Shown piece after piece: positions 8,823 through 15,618 of a stretch of DNA of 26,437 nucleotides. Location of the stretch: assembly GCA_002482685.1 (NCBI GenBank), contig DLGL01000003.1, positions 379 through 26,815 of the forward strand, in the 5' to 3' direction. Position numbers and translations under genes: made by a program. This DNA comes from Bacteriovoracaceae bacterium UBA7695. GTDB lineage: Bacteria; Bdellovibrionota; Bacteriovoracia; Bacteriovoracales; Bacteriovoracaceae. The notes under the pieces were generated by a model. The model searched no databases. It was not told the origin of the DNA and saw only the letters and a list, made by a program, of their open reading frames with translations. The first letter of the stretch is position 1; each line of letters begins with the position of its first letter.

Positions 8823-9914
8823 TTATTTAAGCTTTCCATGTTCAATAAAAAACTTTTTTGATTCAGGTATACGTTCAAGTTCTTGCCTAAAGTTTTCATT
8901 GGCCGTCGAGATCAGAACCTGAAACTTTTTAGTTTCCAGATAAGTGATCAATTTTTTCCATCTCTGGCTGTCCAGCTCCCCGGAAACGTCGTCGATAAGC
9001 ACAATAGGATAAGAGGTAAATTTATACCGAAAAAGCTCGATATAGGCAAATATAAGGCTCAGAAATGCCATTTTTTGTTGGCCTAGAGAACAGAACTCAA
9101 ACGCATTGAGTCCATCGAAGCTAAAAATGAAGTCATCACGGTGAATTCCCACCTGGGTTACTTGCGCTTTTATGTCGATTAGTTCTTGGTGACGATAGAA
9201 GTCAAATATCTTCTGAGCATCCCAATGAACAAACATACTATCGAGGTCTAGTTCAAGCTTATGTTCTTCAGAAAAAATGGCTTTAAAAGTTGGTGTAATG
9301 TGTTGGTTCAAATCGTGTAAAAATTCATGGCGTTTTCTAGTCAGTAAACTTGAATACTCTGCGATCTGTTCATCAATCGCCCTCAATTGAGCAGAGACAT
9401 TCCGCCCACCCATACCCAGGACTGAATTTCGAAATCTAATCGCCTTCTGAAAACGCCCTAGAACCTGTTTAAATTCCTTATCAATTAAGGCCAGATGAGA
9501 ATCAAACCACTGCCTGCGAAACGTAGAGCTTGTATGAAATGAATAGGAATCAAATGGATTAATAAATACTGATGTTGAAGGGGTCTTAGATTTCTCAAAA
9601 ACGTTATTTAGATATCTTTCCTCTAATTCGTCTGTCATGCGAAGAGAATAAGCTATTAGTTCGGCTTCGTTTTCAAAAGCCGATTGAATAATAATTTCGG
9701 GACTCGCACCTTCGATATTAATCATCTGCGAATAGCCGGTATTTTTTCGAAACGATTTTTTATTTGTGAGGAGGTAAACGGCTTCTAAGAGATTAGTTTT
9801 ACCGTTTCCATTTTGACCGAAAATGCAGTTAATTCCAGTGGAAAATTCAAAAACATCTTTGCCAAGATTTCTGAAATTTTGCGCCTGTAATTTTTTAACT
9901 TTCCAACAATCCAT
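8823..9914 (-). CDS. recF: DNA replication and repair protein RecF
   Basis: RecF is an SMC-like ATPase that helps load RecA at single-strand gaps and stalled forks. The Walker A motif GQNGNGKT is at residues 33-40, the ABC signature is in FCSLGQQKM, and Walker B is PIVLIDDVSGELD near the end. At 363 residues it has family length. The frame extends two codons further to a TTG (9920) directly abutting the dnaN stop; I prefer the ATG at 9914. Neither has a clear Shine-Dalgarno sequence, so translation probably depends on coupling to dnaN. The order dnaN-recF-gyrB-gyrA is the standard origin-proximal arrangement. Confidence 0.95.
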   Translation of the reverse strand: MDCWKVKKLQAQNFRNLGKDVFEFSTGINCIFGQNGNGKTNLLEAVYLLTNKKSFRKNTGYSQMINIEGASPEIIIQSAFENEAELIAYSLRMTDELEERYLNNVFEKSKTPSTSVFINPFDSYSFHTSSTFRRQWFDSHLALIDKEFKQVLGRFQKAIRFRNSVLGMGGRNVSAQLRAIDEQIAEYSSLLTRKRHEFLHDLNQHITPTFKAIFSEEHKLELDLDSMFVHWDAQKIFDFYRHQELIDIKAQVTQVGIHRDDFIFSFDGLNAFEFCSLGQQKMAFLSLIFAYIELFRYKFTSYPIVLIDDVSGELDSQRWKKLITYLETKKFQVLISTANENFRQELERIPESKKFFIEHGKLK

Positions 9915-9920
9915 CCACAA

Positions 9921-11033
9921 TTAGAGTTTTAAAGGCATGATAATTCCCAGAAATTCTGGAAGATCGTCAGCTTTAATCACTACCGGGCTCAACTCATTGT
10001 TGAATTCAAAAGTCACATCAGTTTCATTTAAAACCGAAAGACTCTCAATTAGGTACTTAGCATTAAAACCGATTTCAGTGGCCTTACCATCGTAAGCAAT
10101 AGGCAATGTTTCATTGGCCTGCCCAAGTGCTGGATGGTTCGTAGAAATGGTTAAAACGTTCGAGGCAACGTTCATTTTCACACCGTTAGTCTTTTCATTA
10201 GAAAGGATCTTAATCCGTTTAACGGCATTTAAAATGGCATTTCTATCGATATGAAAACGGTTAGTGGTCTTTGAAGGGATCACAGTCTGATACTTAGGGT
10301 ATTCTCGAGCAATTAATCGAATTGAAAGATAGTACTCATTTCGTGCATTCACGAACATGAACGAATCATCGAGAGAAATAATTGCATCGTCTTCCGGGTA
10401 AGTATCTGCAATTTTTTTAAGTTCTGAAATCCCTTTACGTGGAACGATAACCCCATCAGCAAGAAACTTATTTTCGCCGATAAATTCATGAGTATCTAAA
10501 AGGGCGAGCCTGTGTCCATCAATCGCTACAGCTCGAAGCTTAGAGTCAGTCATCTGAAGATAAATACCATTAAGGTACAATCTCGTCTCATCAGTTGAAA
10601 TTGCATGAGACGTTTTATTAATAATGTGAGCGATTTGTTTTGTTTTTAACCGAAATTCAGAACTTTGATTTTGAAAATTTAATTGAGGAAACTCATCAGC
10701 ACTTGTGATGAGAAGCGAGTAATTAATACTTTTGCAGTTCAAATTTAAAAGATTGTTTGAATCAACATTTAAGTGAAGTTCTTCATTTGGAAGTTCTCTT
10801 AAAATATCAGATATGTTTTTGCTGTTTATGCAAAAGCTACCTTCAGTTTCGATTTTCGCATTTAGGATAATTTTTGCAGAAACTTCCAAGTCTGTTGCAA
10901 TCAGTTCAAGTTTCTGACCTTGGGATCTGATTAAACAATTTGTTAAGATCGGTCGTGAATTTTTCTTATCAACGACTGATAGAACTTTATTGATAGCATC
11001 ACGTAGTACGTGGGCCTGTATTGTGAGTTTCAT
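9921..11033 (-). CDS. dnaN: DNA polymerase III sliding clamp (beta)
   Basis: This 370-residue ring-forming clamp tethers DNA polymerase III to DNA and binds many repair and replication partners. It starts MKLTIQAHVLRDAI, has SRPILTNCLI in domain I, ALLDTHEF after the conserved DGHRLA motif in the centre, and ends IMPLKL, the usual clamp C-terminus. A good AGGAAG Shine-Dalgarno sequence lies about 6 nt before the ATG. It is the first gene left of oriC. The recF frame begins immediately at its stop, which implies co-translation. Nothing is unusual. Confidence 0.97.
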   Translation of the reverse strand: MKLTIQAHVLRDAINKVLSVVDKKNSRPILTNCLIRSQGQKLELIATDLEVSAKIILNAKIETEGSFCINSKNISDILRELPNEELHLNVDSNNLLNLNCKSINYSLLITSADEFPQLNFQNQSSEFRLKTKQIAHIINKTSHAISTDETRLYLNGIYLQMTDSKLRAVAIDGHRLALLDTHEFIGENKFLADGVIVPRKGISELKKIADTYPEDDAIISLDDSFMFVNARNEYYLSIRLIAREYPKYQTVIPSKTTNRFHIDRNAILNAVKRIKILSNEKTNGVKMNVASNVLTISTNHPALGQANETLPIAYDGKATEIGFNAKYLIESLSVLNETDVTFEFNNELSPVVIKADDLPEFLGIIMPLKL

Positions 11034-11120
11034 AATTCTTCCTTTAGCGGTTTGAAGGTTTTAACTTTTGCTAAACGCTTTATCAAGTATGGGTGCCTTC
11101 AAGGATCCTGGAATCTTTCC

Positions 11121-11162
11121 CTCTTAGTATTATATTTATATATATTCTTAATACTATTAAGC
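11121..11162. other. AT-rich candidate DNA-unwinding element with imperfect dyad
   Basis: Thirty-seven of these 42 bases are A or T. The ends form an imperfect inverted repeat: CTTAGTATT on the left against AATACTATTAAG on the right, with a small bulge. A minus-strand TATAAT at 11134-11129 could instead be the -10 of a dnaN promoter about 95 nt upstream of its ATG, though no good -35 is seen. The two readings are compatible. Confidence 0.5.
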
Positions 11163-11303
11163 GCGGACAATGTTGATGGAATCTAAAGATTTAAGTGATT
11201 CAAAGCGTTTACATTAGTATTTTCCTAATTCTTTCCACGTATGATTAATTAGGCCAATGTTTTACATGCGTATATCATTCGAAATATTGGGATAGATTTT
11301 GAT

Positions 11304-11312
11304 TCATCCACA
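11304..11312 (+). promoter_or_regulatory. Weak DnaA box
   Basis: TCATCCACA differs from the consensus TTATCCACA at one position. It lies about 90 bp from the main box cluster on the AT-rich side. Confidence 0.45.
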
Positions 11313-11401
11313 CTTATATTAAGAGTTTTGTGTTCTTGCACCATATCAACCACGATATTTGTTTCTACTCAGTACAGTGTTTAAGATTTCAGTTAACAAG
11401 T

Positions 11402-11410
11402 TTATCCACA
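11402..11410 (+). promoter_or_regulatory. DnaA box, perfect
   Basis: TTATCCACA is an exact match to the strong DnaA box consensus. It is the first of three boxes within 47 bp. Confidence 0.88.
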
Positions 11411-11426
11411 TTGGGGAACAAATCGT

Positions 11427-11435
11427 TGTGGATAA
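11427..11435 (-). promoter_or_regulatory. DnaA box, perfect, inverted
   Basis: TGTGGATAA on the plus strand is TTATCCACA on the minus strand, facing the box at 11402, with 16 bp between them. Confidence 0.88.
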
Positions 11436-11439
11436 AAAG

Positions 11440-11448
11440 TTGTCCACA
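11440..11448 (+). promoter_or_regulatory. DnaA box, one mismatch
   Basis: TTGTCCACA differs from the strong consensus at one base and lies 4 bp from the inverted box at 11427-11435, giving a back-to-back pair. Confidence 0.7.
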
Positions 11449-11511
11449 TTTTGTTGTGTGAACTTGTTAGTCTGGCTTCGCAACGCAAATATTAAGAAGG
11501 CGCGACAAAGC

Positions 11512-11530
11512 CTCCAGAGATTTTCTGGAG
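11512..11530 (-). terminator. Hairpin downstream of dnaA, possible weak terminator
   Basis: The stem CTCCAGA/TCTGGAG (7 bp, 5-nt loop) lies about 50 nt beyond the dnaA stop on the minus strand. It is followed on that strand by GCTTTG rather than a long T-run, so termination would be weak. It could equally be a structural element of oriC. Confidence 0.3.
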
Positions 11531-11558
11531 ACTTTATACAGTGCTTATTGTGTGGAAA

Positions 11559-11567
11559 TGGGGATAA
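11559..11567 (-). promoter_or_regulatory. Weak DnaA box
   Basis: TGGGGATAA on the plus strand reads TTATCCCCA on the minus strand, one mismatch from consensus. It lies just beyond the dnaA stop codon. Confidence 0.4.
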
Positions 11568-11581
11568 CTTTGAAAATTAAA

Positions 11582-13183
11582 CTAGAGCTGTTTTTCGATA
11601 TCGAGAACTTGCTGGGCCAATACTGATTCAACCTTAATGCGGTCGCGGATTGTATTAATAGCGTGAAGAACAGTTGAGTGGTCACGACCACCGAAATACT
11701 GACCATTATCCTTGAGCGTGGGCTTAATCAGCTTATTGATTAGATACATTGATACCTGGCGGGGTAGAGCAACTTCTTTAGTCTTGGCCTTACCACGGAG
11801 GTCTCCCAGAGGGATTTTATAATAATTAGTAACTACTTTGGTAATAGACTCAATAGTAATGTGCTTTTGATTTTCAAGCTCTTCATTGAGGTTTAAATGC
11901 TCTTTAGCCACTTCCAGGTCAATATCCACTTTAAGGATCGACGTAACGGCACCTAGCTTAATCAAACAGCCTTCAAGCTCACGTATGTTACTCTTCACAC
12001 ATTTCGCGATCAGGTTAACTACGTCATCACTTAGATAAATATCTTTCTCGATTGCTTTCTTTTTTAGAATGGCTATTCGAGTTTCTAAATCAGGCTGCTG
12101 AACTTCAACTGGTAGAGCGGAAGATAACCGCGTACGAATCCTATCTTCAATTCCATCAATTTCTTTTGGTGGTTTATCCGAGGTGAAAACAAGCTGTTTT
12201 CCTCTTTCCATTAGTTCGTTAAAAATATGGAAGAACTGATCCTGAGTTCCCGAACGATTCTTGAGCTCATGGATATCGTCAATTATCAGCACATCAGTTT
12301 TTTCAACATATTTTGATCTGAATTCTGTAAATTTTTGATCTCTCATGGCCTGGATCATTTCATTCATAAACTTATTGGCCGATGTGATACAGATCCTCAT
12401 GCTTGGCTTGTTGCTTTGTACACAATTAGCAATAGCATGGATTAAATGTGTTTTTCCAAGTCCCGAATTTCCATAAACATAGAGAGCGGGATAAGTCCTG
12501 CCTGGATCTTTGGCCACGGCCATCGCCAGTGCGTGGGCAATATTATTTGAGGGACCAATAATAAAATTCGCAAATGTTTTTTGAGTATCAATTTGAGAAG
12601 ATGGAGCAGGGGACATGTGCTCAATGACCTGGGAATCAACGGCTTTAAACAGATCATCCTTGGTTGGTGCCAGATCCTGGATATAGAAAGAGTTAGACTT
12701 AGCTACTTCCGGTGTCTTTTTAGTCAGCGACTTAAGAATATTTTCTTCGTTAGATGATGAGGATGAGTTTGATCCTAAAACCTGAACATCCAGCTGGTAC
12801 TCTTTTCCTAGAATTTCCATCAAGGCTTGCTTGATAGTTTCCATATAATGAGTTTCGATCATTTTTTTTATGAAGCTAGTCGTCACAACAAAGTCCACGA
12901 TGTCGTGATTTATAGCAGATACAGTAAACGTGTTCGCAAAATAGGCATGAAACTTATTCGGGTTCACCAGGCTTCGGATATGTTCCAAAAGGGCTTCCGT
13001 AATAGTTTTCAGCTCATCTGAACCGAATTCAGGTGCTAGTTTGGGCTGGGAAGCAGTCACAGTTTTCAATGTTTGCTCAATAATAACGGGATGAACCGTC
13101 ATTTCGGCTTTTTTAAGTGCATTTGGCACTTCATTGAGACCATCGAGCTTCAGAAAATGATCAAAAGGAAACTTTTGTGTCAT
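11582..13183 (-). CDS. dnaA: Chromosomal replication initiator DnaA
   Basis: DnaA is an AAA+ ATPase that binds DnaA boxes and opens oriC. With the ATG at 13183 it has 533 residues, longer than many DnaA proteins. Domain I-like sequence (FHAYFANTFTVSAINHD through FIKKMIETHY) begins only near residue 62, so an extra N-terminal segment of about 60 residues precedes it. A Ser-rich linker (139-145) follows. AAA+ motifs are GNSGLGKT (238-245), VLIIDDIHEL (298-307) and the arginine finger in RIRTRLSS (348-355). The domain IV DNA-binding signature is GRDHSTVLHA (499-508). An in-frame TTG at 13255 would add 24 residues; AGGA just before the ATG favours the shorter form. The 3' end faces oriC. Confidence 0.95.
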   Translation of the reverse strand: MTQKFPFDHFLKLDGLNEVPNALKKAEMTVHPVIIEQTLKTVTASQPKLAPEFGSDELKTITEALLEHIRSLVNPNKFHAYFANTFTVSAINHDIVDFVVTTSFIKKMIETHYMETIKQALMEILGKEYQLDVQVLGSNSSSSSNEENILKSLTKKTPEVAKSNSFYIQDLAPTKDDLFKAVDSQVIEHMSPAPSSQIDTQKTFANFIIGPSNNIAHALAMAVAKDPGRTYPALYVYGNSGLGKTHLIHAIANCVQSNKPSMRICITSANKFMNEMIQAMRDQKFTEFRSKYVEKTDVLIIDDIHELKNRSGTQDQFFHIFNELMERGKQLVFTSDKPPKEIDGIEDRIRTRLSSALPVEVQQPDLETRIAILKKKAIEKDIYLSDDVVNLIAKCVKSNIRELEGCLIKLGAVTSILKVDIDLEVAKEHLNLNEELENQKHITIESITKVVTNYYKIPLGDLRGKAKTKEVALPRQVSMYLINKLIKPTLKDNGQYFGGRDHSTVLHAINTIRDRIKVESVLAQQVLDIEKQL

Positions 13184-13306
13184 TGATCCTACAAATTTGA
13201 TTGAGTAATGTTTAAAAAGTTTGAGAGAAGTAACACTCCCCCATTTCAATTTCAATCACTGGCCTCTAACAAGACCTTACTCTGACGCGATCGTTTATAA
13301 ATCTTA

Positions 13307-13335
13307 TTGACTCCGATGAGATTTTACCGTAGATA
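13307..13335 (+). promoter_or_regulatory. Candidate sigma-70 promoter for rpmH
   Basis: TTGACT at 13307-13312, a 17-nt spacer and TAGATA at 13330-13335 form a good housekeeping promoter about 45 nt upstream of the rpmH ATG. GATAAT two bases on is an alternative -10. No DnaA box is visible in the 13184-13379 gap. Confidence 0.6.
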
Positions 13336-13379
13336 ATTGTTTCCCAAATCAAGCAAAGTACCTTTTCGAGGAAGAACAT

Positions 13380-13538
13380 ATGAGTATGCAAAAAAGAACA
13401 TGGCAACCAAAGAAGACTAAGAGACTTCGTGATCACGGATTTCTTAAACGTATGTCTTCAGTTGGCGGTAAGAAAGTAATCGCTCGTCGTCGTGCTAAAG
13501 GCCGCGCGAACCTTACTGTTTCTACTGGTACTAAGTAA
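13380..13538 (+). CDS. rpmH: Large ribosomal subunit protein bL34
   Basis: This 52-residue basic protein has the family signature KRTWQPKKTKRLRDHGFL and a middle rich in Arg and Lys (ARRRAKGR). It is a structural part of the 50S subunit. The start ATG at 13380 has GAGGAAG about 6 nt upstream; a second in-frame ATG two codons later is the more usual N-terminus for the family (MQKRTW) but lies further from the Shine-Dalgarno sequence. It diverges from dnaA and is followed by rnpA, the conserved arrangement near bacterial origins. Confidence 0.95.
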   Translation: MSMQKRTWQPKKTKRLRDHGFLKRMSSVGGKKVIARRRAKGRANLTVSTGTK

Positions 13539-13561
13539 TAAGTAAGTAAGAAGAATAGTTA

Positions 13562-13921
13562 ATGACCGGGCCTGCCTCGTTCACCTTACCTAAATCTCTC
13601 AAGCTGACCCAAAAAAAAGATTTTGAATACCTTCGTGAGCAAAGCCTTAGGGGTTTTGCTCACCCGTTGGTTTGTTTTTATAAGCCGTCTGCTTTACAGG
13701 CTTCGCACGCCCGCTTTGCCCTTAGTGTTTCTCGTAAAATAGGTAAATCCCACGACAGAAATAGATATAAGCGCCTTCTAAAGGAAGCTTTCCGCAAACA
13801 TCCGGATCTTCGCTACAAATCCCTTGATATGATGTTTGTCATTATCAAAACCCCTGAAAGTGAAGAGCAGCTATTAAATGCGTTCTATAAAGTCGCAAAA
13901 TACGTTTGCGGTGCGAAATGA
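13562..13921 (+). CDS. rnpA: Ribonuclease P protein component
   Basis: This 119-residue basic protein partners the RNase P RNA in maturing tRNA 5' ends. The family motif SRKIGKSHDRNRYKRLLKE holds the RNR core at residues 66-68. The N-terminal LTQKKDFEYL is also typical. It lies 23 nt after rpmH, and its TGA stop overlaps the ATG of yidD (ATGA), so the two are translationally coupled. Length and motifs are normal. Confidence 0.95.
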   Translation: MTGPASFTLPKSLKLTQKKDFEYLREQSLRGFAHPLVCFYKPSALQASHARFALSVSRKIGKSHDRNRYKRLLKEAFRKHPDLRYKSLDMMFVIIKTPESEEQLLNAFYKVAKYVCGAK

Positions 13922-14127
13922 ATTGGCTGGTCGATAAACTCATCCGGTTTTACCAATATTTTATTTCACCGCTTTTAGGACAGAATTGTCGCTTCTATCC
14001 TTCTTGCTCTCAATATTCCCGAGAATGCTTTAAGAAGTTTTCCTTCCCTAAAGCTTTATGGTATTCATCCAAGCGAATTTGCAAATGTCATCCGTATCAT
14101 TCCGGAGGGGTCGATCCTGTACCCTAA
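13918..14127 (+). CDS. yidD: Membrane protein insertion efficiency factor YidD
   Basis: This 69-residue protein has the family core LIRFYQYFISPLLG, then CRFYPSCSQYS with conserved cysteines, and a C-terminal HPYHSGGVDPVP. YidD is a small membrane-associated protein thought to assist YidC-dependent insertion. The ATG at 13918 overlaps the rnpA stop; a TTG four codons upstream is possible but less likely. Its place between rnpA and yidC is the standard order. Confidence 0.94.
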   Translation: MNWLVDKLIRFYQYFISPLLGQNCRFYPSCSQYSRECFKKFSFPKALWYSSKRICKCHPYHSGGVDPVP

Positions 14128-14151
14128 TCCGTTGTCTTTATTGGAGAAAAA

Positions 14152-15618
14152 ATGGATTCTGAGCAAAAAAATGCCTTTCTAGCTATCTCTCTTTCGGCCG
14201 TGATTTTATTCGGCTGGCAATACTGGTTTGCGCCTAAAAAGCAAGAATCTGCCCCTATAGAGGCACCGGTAACTACTCCAGCTGAAAGGGCCGGAAAAGC
14301 GGACACCACTCCAGGCGCTGGTCCTATAGAACCAGCAGTTCAGGTTTCGGCTGCAACATACACAGTTAGCCGTGGGGAAGTCTCAGTTACTTTCGACAGC
14401 AATTTAGCGGTTACAGATTTCAAAAATCCTCAAACAGCTTTTGGTTTTAACGACACAGTTGGTGTAGCGAAGCCTTTTAAAGTTCAGTTTGATTTTGGTC
14501 AGGGATTCACAACTGTGAATGTTGCCCAGACTGCTGACAATACTTTCTTTGATGCCACTCATGAATTAACGGTGAGTACTAAGTTAGATGAAAAGGGTGT
14601 ATTGGCGTTTAACGTTTCTTCTTCAAAAGCTTTCCGCTACCGCCTGCAGTTTGTCTCTGAAGCTAAGAAATTAGAGAACGGTCAGCAGCGCTTTTTTGAT
14701 ATCTATACAGATGCACTTACTCACTTAGATGTGGGTGATGAAGATTCAAAAGATCAGGCCATCAAGTGGGCAGGGATTGATTTTAACTATCACCTGTTCG
14801 CTGTTTACTTCGAAAAAGACACTAACCTCATTTACAAAAATAACACTGATTCTACTCTGGCGATTCATTCAAATAAGTCTGAAAATGCTATGGCGTTCAA
14901 CGTTGTTTACGTTAAAAAAGATTACGATTACCTGGCAAGCCTTGGTCACAAGCTTCAAAATGCTGTGGATTTCGGAATCTGGGGCTTCTTTGCTGTATGG
15001 ATATTAAAAGGTCTTCAGTATTTCTACACATGGTTCCCGAACTATGGGGTTTCAATCATTCTTTTAACTTTCCTCATTCGTATGATCACGTTTCCTCTTC
15101 AGTACAAATCCATTGTATCAATGAAGAAACTTCAGTTAGTTCAACCCGAGCTGACAAAGATCCGCGAGAAATTTAAAGATGATCCTCAGAGAATGCAAAA
15201 AGAGAGCATGGAGCTTTTCAAGAAATCAGGGGCCAATCCTATTGGTGGATGTCTTCCTCTCGTTCTTCAAATGCCAGTGTTCTTTGCCTTCTATAAAGTT
15301 CTCAATAACTCTATTGAGCTAGTAGGTGCGGACTTCATGTTATGGATCCACGATCTTTCAAACAAAGATCCTTACTATGTTCTTCCGGTTCTTATGACAG
15401 GGGCAATGTTCCTTCAGCAGAAACTTACTCCCAATACAATTTCTGACCCTGTTCAGAAAAAAATTATGTTGTTCATGCCGATTATTTTCGGCTTCATCAT
15501 GAAAGATCTTCCTTCAGGACTGAGCTTATACATTTTCGTATCAACTCTTCTGGGAATTCTTCAGCAGGTATTTGTTTTCAACGCTAAAAAAACGTCGACT
15601 GATCCTGTTGTGGTATGA
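14152..15618 (+). CDS. yidC: Membrane protein insertase YidC
   Basis: This 488-residue inner-membrane insertase acts with or without SecYEG. An N-terminal transmembrane segment (about residues 8-27) is followed by a Pro/Ala-rich linker (28-65), a periplasmic beta domain to about residue 270, and a C-terminal Oxa1-type core of five helices. Core landmarks include GVSIILLTFLIR, SMKKLQLVQPEL and NPIGGCLPLVLQMPVFFAFY. It is shorter than E. coli YidC in the periplasmic part. GGAG precedes the ATG. The stop overlaps the mnmE start (ATGA). Two copies of the CTATAG palindrome fall in the linker codons, where sequence constraint on the protein is low. Confidence 0.96.
   Translation: MDSEQKNAFLAISLSAVILFGWQYWFAPKKQESAPIEAPVTTPAERAGKADTTPGAGPIEPAVQVSAATYTVSRGEVSVTFDSNLAVTDFKNPQTAFGFNDTVGVAKPFKVQFDFGQGFTTVNVAQTADNTFFDATHELTVSTKLDEKGVLAFNVSSSKAFRYRLQFVSEAKKLENGQQRFFDIYTDALTHLDVGDEDSKDQAIKWAGIDFNYHLFAVYFEKDTNLIYKNNTDSTLAIHSNKSENAMAFNVVYVKKDYDYLASLGHKLQNAVDFGIWGFFAVWILKGLQYFYTWFPNYGVSIILLTFLIRMITFPLQYKSIVSMKKLQLVQPELTKIREKFKDDPQRMQKESMELFKKSGANPIGGCLPLVLQMPVFFAFYKVLNNSIELVGADFMLWIHDLSNKDPYYVLPVLMTGAMFLQQKLTPNTISDPVQKKIMLFMPIIFGFIMKDLPSGLSLYIFVSTLLGILQQVFVFNAKKTSTDPVVV
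14250..14265. repeat. CTATAG palindrome, site 1
   Basis: TGCCCCTATAGAGGCA is a 16-bp near-palindrome with one mismatched pair. It lies in the yidC linker (residues APIEA). It is the first of six related sites. Confidence 0.6.
14317..14336. repeat. CTATAG palindrome, site 2
   Basis: GCTGGTCCTATAGAACCAGC is a 20-bp inverted repeat with a single mismatched pair. Its centre is 69 bp from that of site 1, in the yidC linker (GPIEP). Confidence 0.65.

Larger units (their letters stand above)
11034..11581. other. Chromosomal replication origin region (oriC)
   Basis: This is the only non-coding stretch over 300 bp. It lies between dnaN and dnaA, the commonest bacterial origin location. It holds a very AT-rich block at 11121-11165 near dnaN and DnaA boxes clustered at 11402-11448, with weaker copies at 11304 and 11559. 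Transcription of dnaA reads toward it and of dnaN away from it. I saw no gene, tRNA or parS site in it. The exact unwinding site cannot be fixed from sequence alone. Confidence 0.85.

Noticed and set aside
11359..11580. Plus-strand open frame of 73 codons within the origin
   Set aside because: It spans the DnaA boxes, has no recognisable protein features, and the region is explained as oriC.
13184..13379. A second origin half between dnaA and rpmH
   Set aside because: No DnaA box within one mismatch was seen; the gap is accounted for by the rpmH promoter and dnaA leader.
15233..15245. CCAATCCTATTGG palindrome in yidC
   Set aside because: It encodes the conserved NPIGG of YidC and does not fit the CTATAG consensus, so protein constraint explains it.
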